DNA of 64,000 bases from Gonatopus flavifemur (taxonomy: Eukaryota > Arthropoda > Insecta > Hymenoptera > Dryinidae), in NCBI GenBank assembly GCA_018340375.1, contig JAFFJZ010000003.1, forward strand, positions 27,714,001 to 27,778,000, given 5' to 3'. Position 1 is the stretch's first letter; every line of letters starts with the position of its first letter. A program made the translations under genes and the position numbers. The notes beneath the pieces are model-generated. The model made no database searches, had not been told where the DNA came from, and was given only the letters and a program-made list of their open reading frames with translations. This document shows, piece after piece, positions 33,958 through 45,679 of this stretch.

Positions 33958-34751
33958 CCATTTTTCTCAAAAATTTCAGCGTCAAACGTTCGTTAATTTT
34001 AACGCTTGACGCTGACGCTTTGGGATAATTATCATACATGATATTGATTGATTGGTTCCCTTGAACAACCAATCGAATTTCAGATTTTATGAGGAAATAG
34101 CCCAATAAACGTCGCTGGTTTTCCAACACACCGCAGGGTGTCTGGTCCGGGAATTTCTCTCTTGTTTGATTGGTCATTCCGTTCAACTTGGATTTCTGAT
34201 TGACCAATTCCGTTGGGATTTCCGATTGCTTGATACCCTACACCGGATATATTGTTAAGTACATCTCGTACATATTCATGCATACATAAATACACTTTCC
34301 TGAATATTTTGAAAATAATTTCTCACAATATTGTACATACAATCTAGCAATAAAACATTGTGCTTTGAATGACAAATGTTTTTGTTTTCAGAATTTAGAA
34401 TACTATTAAAAAAATTGGAAACTTCTCATTTAAAATAACCTCTTAAAATGGGGTCGATGATATGATCCATGTGATGTAACCTCAAATTTATCATATCATT
34501 GTCTGCAGTAAACTCCTTCAAATTCTCAGTACAAATCGTTCATTTTTTTAAATATCGTACAAAAAACGTTCCTATTACCATTCACCCAAAAAGCTGCTTG
34601 AGAGATAAATTCTAACGATAAGAATTGAATGATTTAATTTGAAATGTTTTATATCGAAGTATGATGTTTACTTCAAAGAGTAGTAGGCATTGATTACCAT
34701 TGGAATACAATCTTTGATACCCGTTGGTACAGAATACTATTTACCCGAAAT

Positions 34752-35515
34752 GGTAAGTAGTACCAGTAATATATCCATCTATCATAATATATAAAGTGAT
34801 TTTCATTGATGTTCATGAAAGGTTATGTTTCATCCTTTTCAGAAAATGAATATAACTAGAATGGGTGTAATGTTGAGTAGATTCAGTCAACTAAAAGATC
34901 ACTTGTTTTCGTCCAAAAATTTATTATATACAAATGTTACCATATCAATTTCTCTTTCTGCAGCTGGAGATATTCTGGAACAACATTACGAAATACTAAA
35001 GGTTGTTTACTAGTTCATTTTTCAATTATTACGCAATCAATATGCACATTTTCTGAGATTCTTCATGAATTCGATACAAAAATCATAATTCATCATTATA
35101 GGGTGATTGGGAAAGATGGAGTCCTAAGAGAACAAGAAACATGGCTGTATCCGGTATGACAATCGGAATAATTTGTCATCATTGGTATCGTTACTTGGAC
35201 ACAAGAATACCAGGACGCACCCTTGCCATCACATTGAAAAAAGTAGTTGTAGATCAATTGATCTGCTCCCCGCTTTGCATAGGAACATTTTTTTTAACGT
35301 TAGGTTTATTAGAACAAAGCAGTTGGAAAGAATTGAAAGAAGAAATCATCCAAAAAGCATATAAACTATATATAGCTGAATGGATCGTATGGCCTCCAGC
35401 GCAGGTTATCAATTTCTATTTTCTTCCAACAAAATATAGAGTTCTTTACGACAATACGATATCGCTTGGTTACGATGTATACACTAGTCATGTGAAGCAT
35501 GACAATCCAAAATAA
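34752..35515 (+). CDS. MPV17L2: MPV17-like protein 2 homologue (Mpv17/PMP22 family)
   Basis: Small multi-pass membrane protein of the Mpv17/PMP22 family. Vertebrate MPV17L2 is a mitochondrial inner-membrane protein linked to mitoribosome assembly. The likely CDS is the ATG at 34752-34754 (last codon before a GTAAGT donor), 34843-35001 and 35102-35515, giving 191 residues. If exon 1 is untranslated, the ATG at 34846 removes two residues. Family signatures are SAAGDILEQ in the first membrane segment, the RTRNM(A)VSG joint, HHWYRYLD, the conserved LKKVVVDQLICSP core, and near the C-terminus EWIVWPPAQVINFYFLP followed by LGYDVYTS. The size matches human MPV17L2 (about 206 residues). It converges on the CASD1 homologue 0.8 kb downstream, and AATAAA signals follow the stop. 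Confidence 0.9.
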
Positions 35516-36298
35516 CGAAGCAATCATGTAGTCATCAATTTTGTAAGATATGTGAATTTTATTAAAAATACAAAACTAGCTGAGTGAATTGAATGGCGTT
35601 TCCTGCAGGCAGGATACGGATAGTTACTACTTTTATCTTTTCAATCGGAAATAAAACATGGTAATCAAATTTCTGTATTATTATGTACACTATTGTCATT
35701 GTCCCTGGCTAAATGGACAAGAAAATAAAAATATTTATATTCAATATACTGTATATAAATTATTTTTCAAGTACTTACATACTTATATGTATATATACAG
35801 ATAAAAATCGAAATCACTGTGTGAGGTATAAATTTTCAATAACTAAAATATAATATCCACGGTGTGTTGTGTTGCAACCGTGACTAGAGATGAGTCATAT
35901 ATACAAAACTTGCTTTTTATTATTAAATAAAAAAAAGAAGGAAAAATTAATAAATAACAATATTTTTATTGCTTTTCTGATGACTAATTTGCCGATTCTA
36001 TAAAATACACATGGTTTTTCATTATGTGATACCCACGTTATTCTATCGATATTAAATTTCCACTGACAAATTTCTAGAGAAACAAAGACTAAAGTGCAAG
36101 TTGTGTGTACATCTCATATCATAGAGAAATTTATACAAAGTCTCAATTGATGGACAATTCAGGCTTAGCTCTCTATTAGAATAATTTTGTGTACATTAAT
36201 GTACTGTTTCAGCATTGAATATTTACATTTATCAAAATGAATACTGTACATTAGTAACTTTCTTTCTTTTGACAAAGGATAAAAATCAACATTCCTTC
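35516..36298. other. Convergent 3' intergenic region between MPV17L2 and CASD1
   Basis: AT-rich. AATAAA-type signals occur on the plus strand near 35650 and 35725. Nothing else was identified. Confidence 0.5.
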
Positions 36299-39200
36299 TC
36301 AAAACATTCCATCGTGAATGCCAATCGGCACTAGCACTGCTATAAACAATAATAAATTACGAGCTACGAGTTTCCAGTCGTTTGGCACTGCGTACGGTGC
36401 CAAAACATGTGTCAGTCTATGTATCTGTTGAACAAAAATACACAAACTAGATAGGTACAAAATACTGATTATACGATCCATATAAGATCTAAATGATGTA
36501 TCTGAATTCATAGTTGCCTACATAAAATCCTAGTTTTGCGAATTAATACTTTGAGGAAAAATAATTTGTTTACTCACCTCATGGCTAGCACAGATAAAGA
36601 TGAAAGATGTAACAAGGAGGTTCAAAACTGGAAATCTAGGTAGTAGTACAAGTACTCCGTGCGAATCAGCGGCCAACCAAATATGACCTTGTGCGACAAA
36701 CGTTTCAAGACTAATACGACCTAATCCGGCTAACAGAACGGAATGTTTACCACGTAGTGTTAAAGAAGCATTTCGAAGTGCAATATACCCGATTATCTAA
36801 AATTTAATCAATTTACGGAATATTACGCGTGAATCAGAAGTATTAAAAAATAATAATAATATTCTCACCGGTATAAAAGCAATGTAAGAATGAATTTCTT
36901 CACATTCGGACGCCGAGTGACATAAAATGGTGAAAGTTGTGTAAGCTATCAAAGATAACAGTCCCAAAATAGGTGATAAAGCTGATCCCGGAATATGATC
37001 GAGTCTTTGTAAAGCTACTAGACCAGCGCCAAACGTAATGCCCCATAACACGCTGTATCTATCGACTCTCCAGCGAGACCACCATTCTCGAATATCATCG
37101 TCCGTTGTTACGAATAAAGCTTTCCATGGCCGCGTTACAAAAACTTCTTCAAAAAATACCTGTTTAAATATTATACATTTAAATTTGTGCTTCACACATT
37201 TTTATAAATTACATATTTTTACCTCTGACATGTAGAGAATTGTGATAATCGACAATAGACCTAAGAGTTTCAAAGCGAGATACAGTAAAGCTCTTGGACC
37301 GTACTCCGCTAAGCTGCCGGAATATATTCTAGGAGGTAACCAAGCCAAAAAATAAACAACTAGGAACCAAAAGGACACCAACGGTACAAAATGATAGAAC
37401 TGGTATGGCCTGTTCATACACAGACACAAGGATACCGCTAGTAAATTCAACCTAAACATTACCTAAAATTTATAATTCGTCATTAGTTCGTTTTATATTG
37501 TACTGATAATAAACGTAACTCACCCTAGCAAATCTCACAAGAGAGACATCACCGGTTTGCCAAAAGTAACAAAAATGGCCATATCCAGATAGGAACAGAT
37601 AAGCTGAGCTAATTAATCTTAAGTACATATAAATCGGTAAAACATTTTTAGCGCCTGTGACGTGATATATCAATACAACAGCTTGCATCAATCCTTTCCA
37701 TTCGTCGGTTTGTTCTCTATTCAGAGCACTCGGTCCACGCTCCCGATCTTCGGTAAAAAATAATCCCAGGGCCAAAATGTAACCCAAAGGAAGCCAAAAA
37801 CTGAATTCACTGTAGTACTTGTTCTCTTTCATAAAAAAATTTGTTCTAAATCAAATAAATATTTTAATTAATTTTCCACAGAGACAAATGTTTCATTTTG
37901 TTTCAATAAATTAGGTATAAAATTACCTGTCGCATAAATAAAAGTATGCGAGTATGAGAGAAAAAAGTGCCAATGAAGTCACCAAAGTATAAAAATCTTG
38001 AACTTGAGTTTGATCTGTTTTATTAGTTTCGTCGGATTGTTCAATTTCCTCGGTGGTTACACGCGTATATAATATTTTGGATCGATGGCATAATTTTTTG
38101 TAAAGCCAAATATTCCCCCCAATCACCATACTGAAATGATTTGTTTTATGATTAATTGAATCATAAATCAAGACGATTCAATCGATATAAAATAATTACC
38201 ATAACGCAAGGGCAGATAAACTCAACAACTGAAGAGTGGTAGCCGTTTCAGGATAACTGCAACAACTCCCGTCGTCGAAATTCATATGGTCATTGCAATA
38301 AATATTCAATAGCATTTGAACTTTGTGCCGCAACGACAAAGGGCTTGCCAAATAACCGTCGGGGCTTTGCTCTAAAACACCTGCGCCAACCAGTCTGCTG
38401 CTTTTCCATAAGTGTACTCCACTGTGATACAGCATCTACACAAATGCGATAAATGTTTTCATTTATATTAGCGAAAATTTGATCTAATAATATATATCTC
38501 TTTCTTCTCAAGAGCACGTACTTTCGTAAATTGAGGGAACATTTTCTATGAGCAACGAAATATCTGAAAGATTGTACAAGACAACATGAAAATACCTCAA
38601 CCGCTGCATTGTTGCATAAATCCATTTGTCTATTATCGATACTAGACAATTTTGTGGGTAATCTTTCCTTCAAAACTGGATCTTGCATCACCCAGAGGAA
38701 TCTTGAACCTCTCGCCGATAAATAATCAACTGGTTGTACCAATCGAACGAGACTAGTACTGTATTCCGAATACAATTGCGTATCGCTAACGTTATTCGTA
38801 AGAATATCGGCTGCTGCACAGCCAGCAACCATCAAACTGGGTACAACGTCGCTATTCTACATTGAAAAAAGTTGATAAATACATTTTCCTCATACAATTA
38901 ACAGATCGTAAAGTATGTGACTTGACGTGAAAATGTGATAATATATGATCGTAATAAAAATAATATGTAATGTGCACATGTTACCATCCAGCTTCTCAAA
39001 TCCTCTACCGTGGCCTCATCGATTCGCGGCCTCCATAAAAACTGTACGTGTAATTTAAGTTGTGCATCATTGAAGGTATCTGAATTCTCTTGAGATTCTG
39101 TATGATCCGATACTCTTCCATCTACTATGAACTGTGATACAAAAGATTTGTATATTTGACGTATTCTTGCATCTCCGATGAACACAAAATGATTCTGATG

Positions 39201-39955
39201 ACCCATGAATGCCATGTATCTCAAACATCTTCGACTGTCTCTGGAATTGAATTATCCAACTTCAGGAATTTGCAATCAAAAGTTTAAAAGAAGATTATAT
39301 TACATTTAAGCTTTTGAATAACTCTTCTAATTATGAGATTTTAAAGTTAGACACTTCCAACACTTCTATTTTTGTATTCAATGCAATGAAAAACCTGATA
39401 ACCAAATTGAATTCAAATGAGATATTCTCAAAACATGAATTCTTTTTGTCAACTAAATCTTCTGTTCAAGATTTATTTACAAATACTTGTATATGATGCA
39501 AATGTCATTCCATTGCAATAAAATTGTTTTATTAACCTTGAGTACTTTCAAGTAATCTTATACTACACATTTGACTAATATCTGGCTATTCTTGTTCCAT
39601 CAATGGACATTACCTTTAGCCTTGATTTACAAAAGTATCATTCAACCACAATATGTAATCCTTACATTTGAGTATAATGATGCATCATACATCCATAAGG
39701 TTGCCATTCTTTATCCCCTTTATATCGTCCTTCAGTTAATAACCACTTACAGGAATCACTTCCTGTAAAAGTTTCAAAATCATCATCCAAGGTAGCAGAA
39801 ATATTCAACGAATATAAATGTTTATATATCAAAAATTTACCATAGATCAAATGCATAATTCCATGGTAAAAGATAAAACCAACGACAAGCACTGTGGCTA
39901 ATTTCTTGGCGCTTGTCACAGTTATTAAACTGATAAAATGTTCCGCTGAAGTCAT
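36299..39955 (-). CDS. CASD1: CASD1 homologue (sialate O-acetyltransferase family) with altered SGNH catalytic residues
   Basis: Golgi multi-pass protein: an N-terminal lumenal SGNH-hydrolase-like domain plus a C-terminal Cas1p-type membrane acyltransferase domain. Vertebrate CASD1 transfers acetyl groups to sialic acid. Ten exons join in frame: 39666-39955, 38985-39240, 38596-38856, 38200-38435, 37927-38130, 37524-37845, 37223-37462, 36869-37159, 36578-36796 and 36299-36424, giving 814 residues (human about 797). Conserved landmarks are [10 protein letters not shown] and [81 protein letters not shown] and [10 protein letters not shown]. Oddity: the nucleophile motif reads [10 protein letters not shown] (Ala at residue 121) and the DGLH-type His site reads DGYL (Leu 298), so the lumenal hydrolase-like domain may be inactive. 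The comparison with the human protein is from memory. Confidence 0.92.
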
Positions 39956-42689
39956 GAATGTTAATTATGTTGTGTTCGTTACATTGATGAAGGAATCTAA
40001 AAAACGTCAATATTTATTTATTAAATTTGTATTCAAATGTATTATATGATGAAATATAGTAAATTGAATTACCTTCGAAATACCGGTATTTAAGCGATTG
40101 AAAAGAAAACTTTCGAACTCATAGTGCGCATTATAATGGAAACTTAGTACATTTAATGTAAAATGTTGAATTTCATATTCTTATTTCGAATTTGCAATTC
40201 GTAGACATGATCGTGATTAAATCAGATGATATAATGATTTTGTTCGTTTACATGCACAAACTACAATTCAAAAAAAGACTCCAAGATCAGCAAAAAGGTT
40301 ATAAAAGAGACAATTCAGGAAGATAAACAACTGATTGAAATACGCGTTATACGCCATCTACCAAGTGAAACGGAATTGCTAACTGCACGAAGAAAATCCT
40401 ACACTAGTGAGTCTTTGGATAAAGAGAGAGGTCGCACATTACCTCTCTTTTTAGCTGATGTGTCGCTCATCGTGGTGTATTCGTCCATCAAATAAAAACC
40501 AGCAGTGCTGCCGTTCATTTTTTTTTGCGGATTTATTGAAATTTGTTCTGAAGCGGGAATGTGCGAAATCTCCTCATGAAGAATTCGAGTTGTATTTTTC
40601 TCTTACATTAATTCATCTGACAAACGTTAAAACGTACCAACAAATAAAAGAGAGAAATCACTACATATAAAATAAAAATGATGTATGCAAAAAGTTTTTC
40701 ATAAGCTGAAATGAGTCGGAAATGAATAAAAGCTTTTAAAAACAGTCGGAATAAAACATGAACTTGAATTTTAAAAATCAAATTATTTTCCGTCCAACTT
40801 CATATTTTGATTGAATCACAATTTCTTTAGAGTACAAAATGTGCTACTTTATACAGCAGGTAAAGTACTCTTGGAATTTTGAACCATTATCTTGAATCAT
40901 TTTTCCAAAAAAACCACATTCATTTATTTTTCGTTGATCGACAACAACGTACAACATTTCATATACATTTTCAAACAAATAATTCATAATTACGTTGTTT
41001 TTAATATAATGAAAAACATCTTAAGTACTGCACTTTATTTCCTAGGGATGAATGATTGATTTAAAAAAATTATTTCAGATTTTTGCCACAGTATTTGTAG
41101 AAATTTTGATATTCGAGTAAATACAACAATTCTATTAGAGTACGTAATTTTGAATAACATCAAATCAGGTAATTAGTAATTCCTTTATCATGATTATTAA
41201 GAACAATAATAAATGTTGTTCGGATTCATCAATTGAGTGAAAAATTTATAGACATTCTTGTTATTATCACATCTTTTATACTTTTAATATTTTGAATATA
41301 TTGTTCTGTCTTTGTAATGGCATAATTTAATGAAAAAGGAACAGTTTCTTGATGCATTGTGAAATTCGAAGTCTAAAATTCACTTTGAGGAAATTATTTT
41401 CAATATTTTTTTTGTTCTTGATTTGTGGCTATAGCATATCAGAGTGGGAAAATGTGTTCAAATATTTAAAAGATAAATAAAAAGTGTTCATATTGTGTCA
41501 CAACACCTTTGAATTCATGGATTATAATTTCTAATAAACTTTAATGAATATATTAACATTCAACATCACCCATGTAGAAAAATCTTCGAAATTATATATA
41601 ACTTATACATAAATTGTATTCAATTATAAATAAATTTTATATAATCCTCAACATTTTTCAACATGGAAATATAATATTTTACATATAAAATTGCTCGTTT
41701 CAACGAGCAATTCTTAATAACAAAATAAAATATCTTAAATACCTGTTCTCATGATATAAAAATAATTTCTAGTGATGAAATTTAGAATTGTAAAATGGTT
41801 GTGCAAATATATAATTTATCTTTGTGTTACTTATTAATAGTAATGAATTCAAGAATTCATGTTGAAAAATCCTACACCTGTCGTAATCTCAAATCTGCCA
41901 AGAATATAAAATGTTCCAATTGAATCTATTAAAATTTTAGTAATGTGAGGAACTATAACAAGTTTTGTAAGTAATAACGATTGATACAAAAGTATTATAT
42001 ATAATATTTAAAACAGTAAAAATTACTAAAACTTCAATAGATACACACTTATAATATCAATATCCAGTTCTTTGACGAATTTAAATCGCTATTCATTATA
42101 CATTTGCGTTCCACGCATTATTCATTCAAAAAATTCAATAATGTCAACTTTGTTCTAAAAAATATACTTATTTTCTCAACACATGTGAGTTTAGTTCCGC
42201 GTGTTAGGAGTCTTCCATTGATCAACCTGTAAAAATAAAAAAGACATCAACAATGATTGACATATCAATTCATTGTTAGGTCGAAAAAGAGACAGTGTAT
42301 TACAGATTTATCAAACAACATACATTGATTCTTTATGCAAGAAAAATCAATAATATTACATATCTTTACAACTAAAAAATCATTCCTCTGAGGATTGAAT
42401 ACAAATAAAAAGACTAAATTTTTCAAATATGAATTCACCAAAATCAAATTGATATTAAACAAATTTAGAATTATATTTTATTGCATTCAATCATTATCAT
42501 TATCATTATATGATTCAAATGATTGCATTTATTTGCAAAAAGAATATTCAAATTAATTGAAAACTGTTGACCTTGGAGTACCAATTTGAAAAACATAAGA
42601 TTTCAGTAACCCTCGTGAATTGATAACACACTTCTTTCACCACAGAACTTGAACCCAAAATAAAATACTTGAACTCACCTTTGGTCCTG
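39956..42689. other. Intergenic / 3'-UTR region upstream of CASD1
   Basis: Very AT-rich. The part nearest 42226 is probably the 3'-UTR exon of the neighbouring small membrane-protein gene on the minus strand. An AT-rich hairpin lies at 41571-41665. No other gene is visible. Confidence 0.45.
41571..41665. repeat. AT-rich hairpin, CATGTAGAAAAATCTTC end
   Basis: CATGTAGAAAAATCTTCGAA is mirrored by CTCAACATTTTTCAACATG. The loop is TATATAA-rich, and it resembles the hairpins at 8851, 18033 and 58936. Confidence 0.5.
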
Positions 42690-43605
42690 CTATTGTATTT
42701 TATACAATCTCAATTGTTCTTTAAGTTCTTCCATTGTCAATGCTGGAAACATATCGGTCCGTTGTTTTATTATTTCATCTATTGCCATTAGTGCTTGCGA
42801 TTCAACTCTACATCAATGAAAATAAATTAACCTTACATAAAATGAATATTTTCTAGAATTAAAACAATACCATATAATGTTCTTCGAGTTTGAATCGTTT
42901 ATAGAAACAAAACGAAAATTTGAATTCACAAAATCTGATGAATCCTTGTTATTTATCTTCTCGAATGAATTATTTATAATTTTTTGCAACTGAAAACATC
43001 GATCGAAGAATATACCGCAACATTTTGGGTCTTCAACAGCTGATTATTTCTGAGTAAACGATTCAAACTCCAGCAACATTACCATGTACTATTTTTCATT
43101 GAGCTTACACCACCTTCACCAAGGTATACATATCAATTTGAATGTTAGATAATAAATAAAGATGATAAATCCTATGATACATTTGATGCAGTTAGTATAA
43201 CCTCAATGAAAAAAATTCTATGTTGAAACTCTCACACTTTTTCCTTCTCAAGATCCAATTCCGTTAAAGGTTTCTGTATTAATTTTTGTCTTGCAAGTTT
43301 ATATTGAGCTTGTACTCCAAATTCTTCTGTCACTGTTTTGATTGGTCTCAAATTGTCTGTGTCTTTGTCATTCTGATTCAACTGAAAAAAGAAATTGATA
43401 TAATATCAGTAATTCGGTACAAACAAATATATGATGGATGATGTCGCATGCGTTAGGATTTTTACTTACAAACCTTCTTCCTGTAATAACGAAAATGTAC
43501 CCACGTAGTGATTATTATTGCTATAAGCGAAATGAAGATACTTATAGCGTAATACTGTGTCATATATTCCGGCAGTGGAAAAATATACAGAGTTGAATCA
43601 ATCAT
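42690..43605 (-). CDS. Small single-pass membrane protein, unrecognised (131 aa)
   Basis: Three exons (43474-43605, 43236-43381, 42690-42807) join in frame to 131 residues. Residues about 17-37 (YYAISIFISLIAIIITTWV) form one transmembrane helix followed by HFRYYRKK, a positively charged stop-transfer. The rest is a charged, probably helical tail with TEEFGVQAQYKLARQKL, LTELDLEKEK, and a C-terminal FPALTMEELKEQLRLYKIQ. Consistent phase and GT-AG sites (GTTTGT, GTGAGA donors) support a real gene. I do not recognise the family. After the stop the exon continues only 11 bases to a GTGAGT donor, and a matching acceptor lies at 42227, so there is probably a 3'-UTR intron. CASD1 lies downstream on the same strand. 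Confidence 0.75.
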
Positions 43606-43921
43606 GGTTTATGCGGAATTATACTTGTAATATTGATACAATATAAATATTATTTGATGAACTCTTTTTTGTCACTCACAATTTGAATCACCTCATCAAA
43701 ATCAGGTTTATACAGAATTCACTCAATACTTCATTCAATATATTCTATATTTCAAGAATTCATCAATGAAAATCAATATGAATTGATGCCTAATTTATGC
43801 AAAATATCGTTTGTGAAAATCATTTGAGGAAAATTAACCTCAAAAGTATTGGGAGTACAAATTAGTTCGGTCCAGTTTGAAAAGATGACTCTCGCTCTCA
43901 TGAATGTTTCATAGTCACAAC

Positions 43922-44148
43922 CAGGGGGCATAAACTCAATAAGAGAATTTTTAGAATGAACTTCAGCGCTGCCAAGGGGAAGGGTACTGGAATTAATCTC
44001 ACATGAATACACTAACACAAATGCTCGACAAATCATAAAAGTATTTGAAACAGCATGAGTGCCTTAATGTGAAATTAATTTAAATACCCTTTCCCTTGGC
44101 GGCGCTGAAGTTAGTCTAAAGAACGTCCATTTGAGTTTATGCCCCCTG
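43922..44148. mobile_element. hAT-type MITE nested inside the mariner
   Basis: The ends CAGGGGGCATAAACTCAA and TTGAGTTTATGCCCCCTG flank 227 bp. The octamer GTCACAAC is duplicated exactly at 43914-43921 and 44149-44156. Inner arms share GAACTTCAGCGC and GGGAAGGGTA-like blocks. The terminal sequence resembles the fold-back element at 33084-33487. Confidence 0.9.
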
Positions 44149-44349
44149 GTCACAACCGATTTCGGGTGATTTCGGGTTGTGGACTTGTTTACAGTTACGC
44201 CCATTTAAATTCTGTAATTAGAATTTAAATAAATTGATTGAATTGACAACCGATTTCAATTGTTTCAGAGAGGTTAGACACCTGTCAATAATATTCAGTT
44301 GATATCACTCCGAGTTCCTTCTAGAATCCCGATTTTTACTCAATGAAGT

Positions 44350-45319
44350 ATGTCAAATTTCGTTTTAACTAAGCAGCATTTGCGGGAGGTGCTAGTTTTC
44401 TGTTTTAATTGGAAAAAAAGTGCAGCCGAAGCCCATCGAATGCTTGTGGAAGTTTATGGTGACGATGCTCCAACTGATAAATCTTGTAGGGAATGGTTTC
44501 GACGTTTTAAGAATGGCGATTTCAGTGTCGAAGACAAGCCTCGCTCAGGACAACCACAAAAATTCGAAACCGAGGAATTGGAGGCTTTACTCGACGAAGA
44601 TCCGAGTCAAACGCAACAGGACCTTGCGGAATTATTAGGAGTTACGCAACAAGCAGTTTCCGCACGATTAAAATCCATGGGTATGATTCAAAAGCAAGGC
44701 AATTGGGTGCGTGTTACATCGGATTGTGACACGAGATGAGAAATGGATATTCTACGATAACCCCAAGAAAAGAAAATACTATGCTATGCCCAGTCAATTG
44801 TTGCCATCGACTCCAACATCGACACCAAAGAGGAATATTCATGGTTCAAAGATCATGCTGTGTATCTGGTGAGACCAAAAGGGTGTTATATACTATGAGT
44901 TGCTAAAACCTGGTGATTCTATCACGGGTGATCGGTATAGGCTACAATTGATTCGTTTGAGTCGAGCGTTACGAGAAAAACGTCCGGATTACAAGGAAAG
45001 ACATAACAAAGTTATTCTTCTACACGATAACGCTCGGCCTCATGTCGCAAGAGTAGTGAAAACTTATCTGGAAACGTTGAAGTGGGATATTCTACCGCAC
45101 CCGCCGTACTCGCCGGACATTGCTCCTTCTGATTACTGGTTATTCCGACAGATGCAGCACGATTTGGCAGGCCACCGGTTCACTTCGTTCGAAGAAATCG
45201 AAAATTGGCTCCTAACTTGGATCGCCTCGAAAGACGAGACGTTTTTCCGTACCGGAATTCGAAAATTACCCGAAAGATGGGAAAAAGTGATAGCCAGCGA
45301 TGGACAATACTTTGATTAA
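44350..45319 (+). pseudogene. Mariner transposase pseudogene (D,D34D type)
   Basis: The first frame (44350-44739) carries the paired helix-turn-helix region: SCREWFRRFKNGDFSVEDK, then LAELLGVTQQAVSARLKSMG. The second frame (44900-45319) carries HDNARPH and, 34 residues after that Asp, YSPDIAPSDY, which gives the D34D spacing, followed by LPERWEKVIASDGQYF. Between them the sequence still resembles the DEKWIFYDNPK region but in another frame. There is an apparent internal deletion after GNWV and a TGA in the conserved Trp-Trp-Asp region near 44870. It cannot encode a full transposase. Confidence 0.9.
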
Positions 45320-45493
45320 TTTGATAATTCATGTTCTTCTTAAATGAACGCATCTTTAACTGTAACAAAACGGACCGAATTAATTTGTACTCCCCATATC
45401 TGTCAAAACATGGACTTTTGTGTGTACATATAGATTGCTATAATCATCAACGCAATCGCGTACGTATGGATTTCACTTCAAAAAGGGAAGATA

Positions 45494-45582
45494 CCCATAT
45501 AGCACAAGAATCTTGAAAGAGCTCATAGTGAATACAATGTATTAATGAAGAGCTCTTTTAGAACTCTTGTGTTATCTGAGTA
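45494..45582. repeat. Small MITE of the CCCAGATAACACAAGAA family
   Basis: CCATATAGCACAAGAATC and (inverted) CTCAGATAACACAAGAGTTC bound an 89-bp hairpin with AGAGCTC at both inner shoulders. The neighbouring 45589-45675 has CCAGATAACACGTAA / TTAGATAACGCATTAG ends and appears to be a second unit. More decayed copies of the motif lie near 33650-33735 and 59540-59640. Confidence 0.6.
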
Positions 45583-45679
45583 AGTTACCCAGATAACACG
45601 TAATTTTTCAAAAAAATTCTAGAAAAGTTCAGGACTTTTTTTTAGAATTCATTATCAGTTCTAATGCGTTATCTAAAAT

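Larger units (their letters stand above)
43849..45396. mobile_element. Mariner element, degraded, carrying a nested hAT MITE
   Basis: TIRs at 43851-43873 and 45371-45394 share GGGAGTACAAATTA and TTCGGTCC in inverted orientation. TA lies outside both ends (43847-43848 and 45397-45398). The total is 1,548 bp. Removing the 227-bp hAT insertion and its duplicated 8 bp leaves 1,313 bp, the usual size of a mariner. The transposase remnant is in the plus orientation. Confidence 0.9.
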
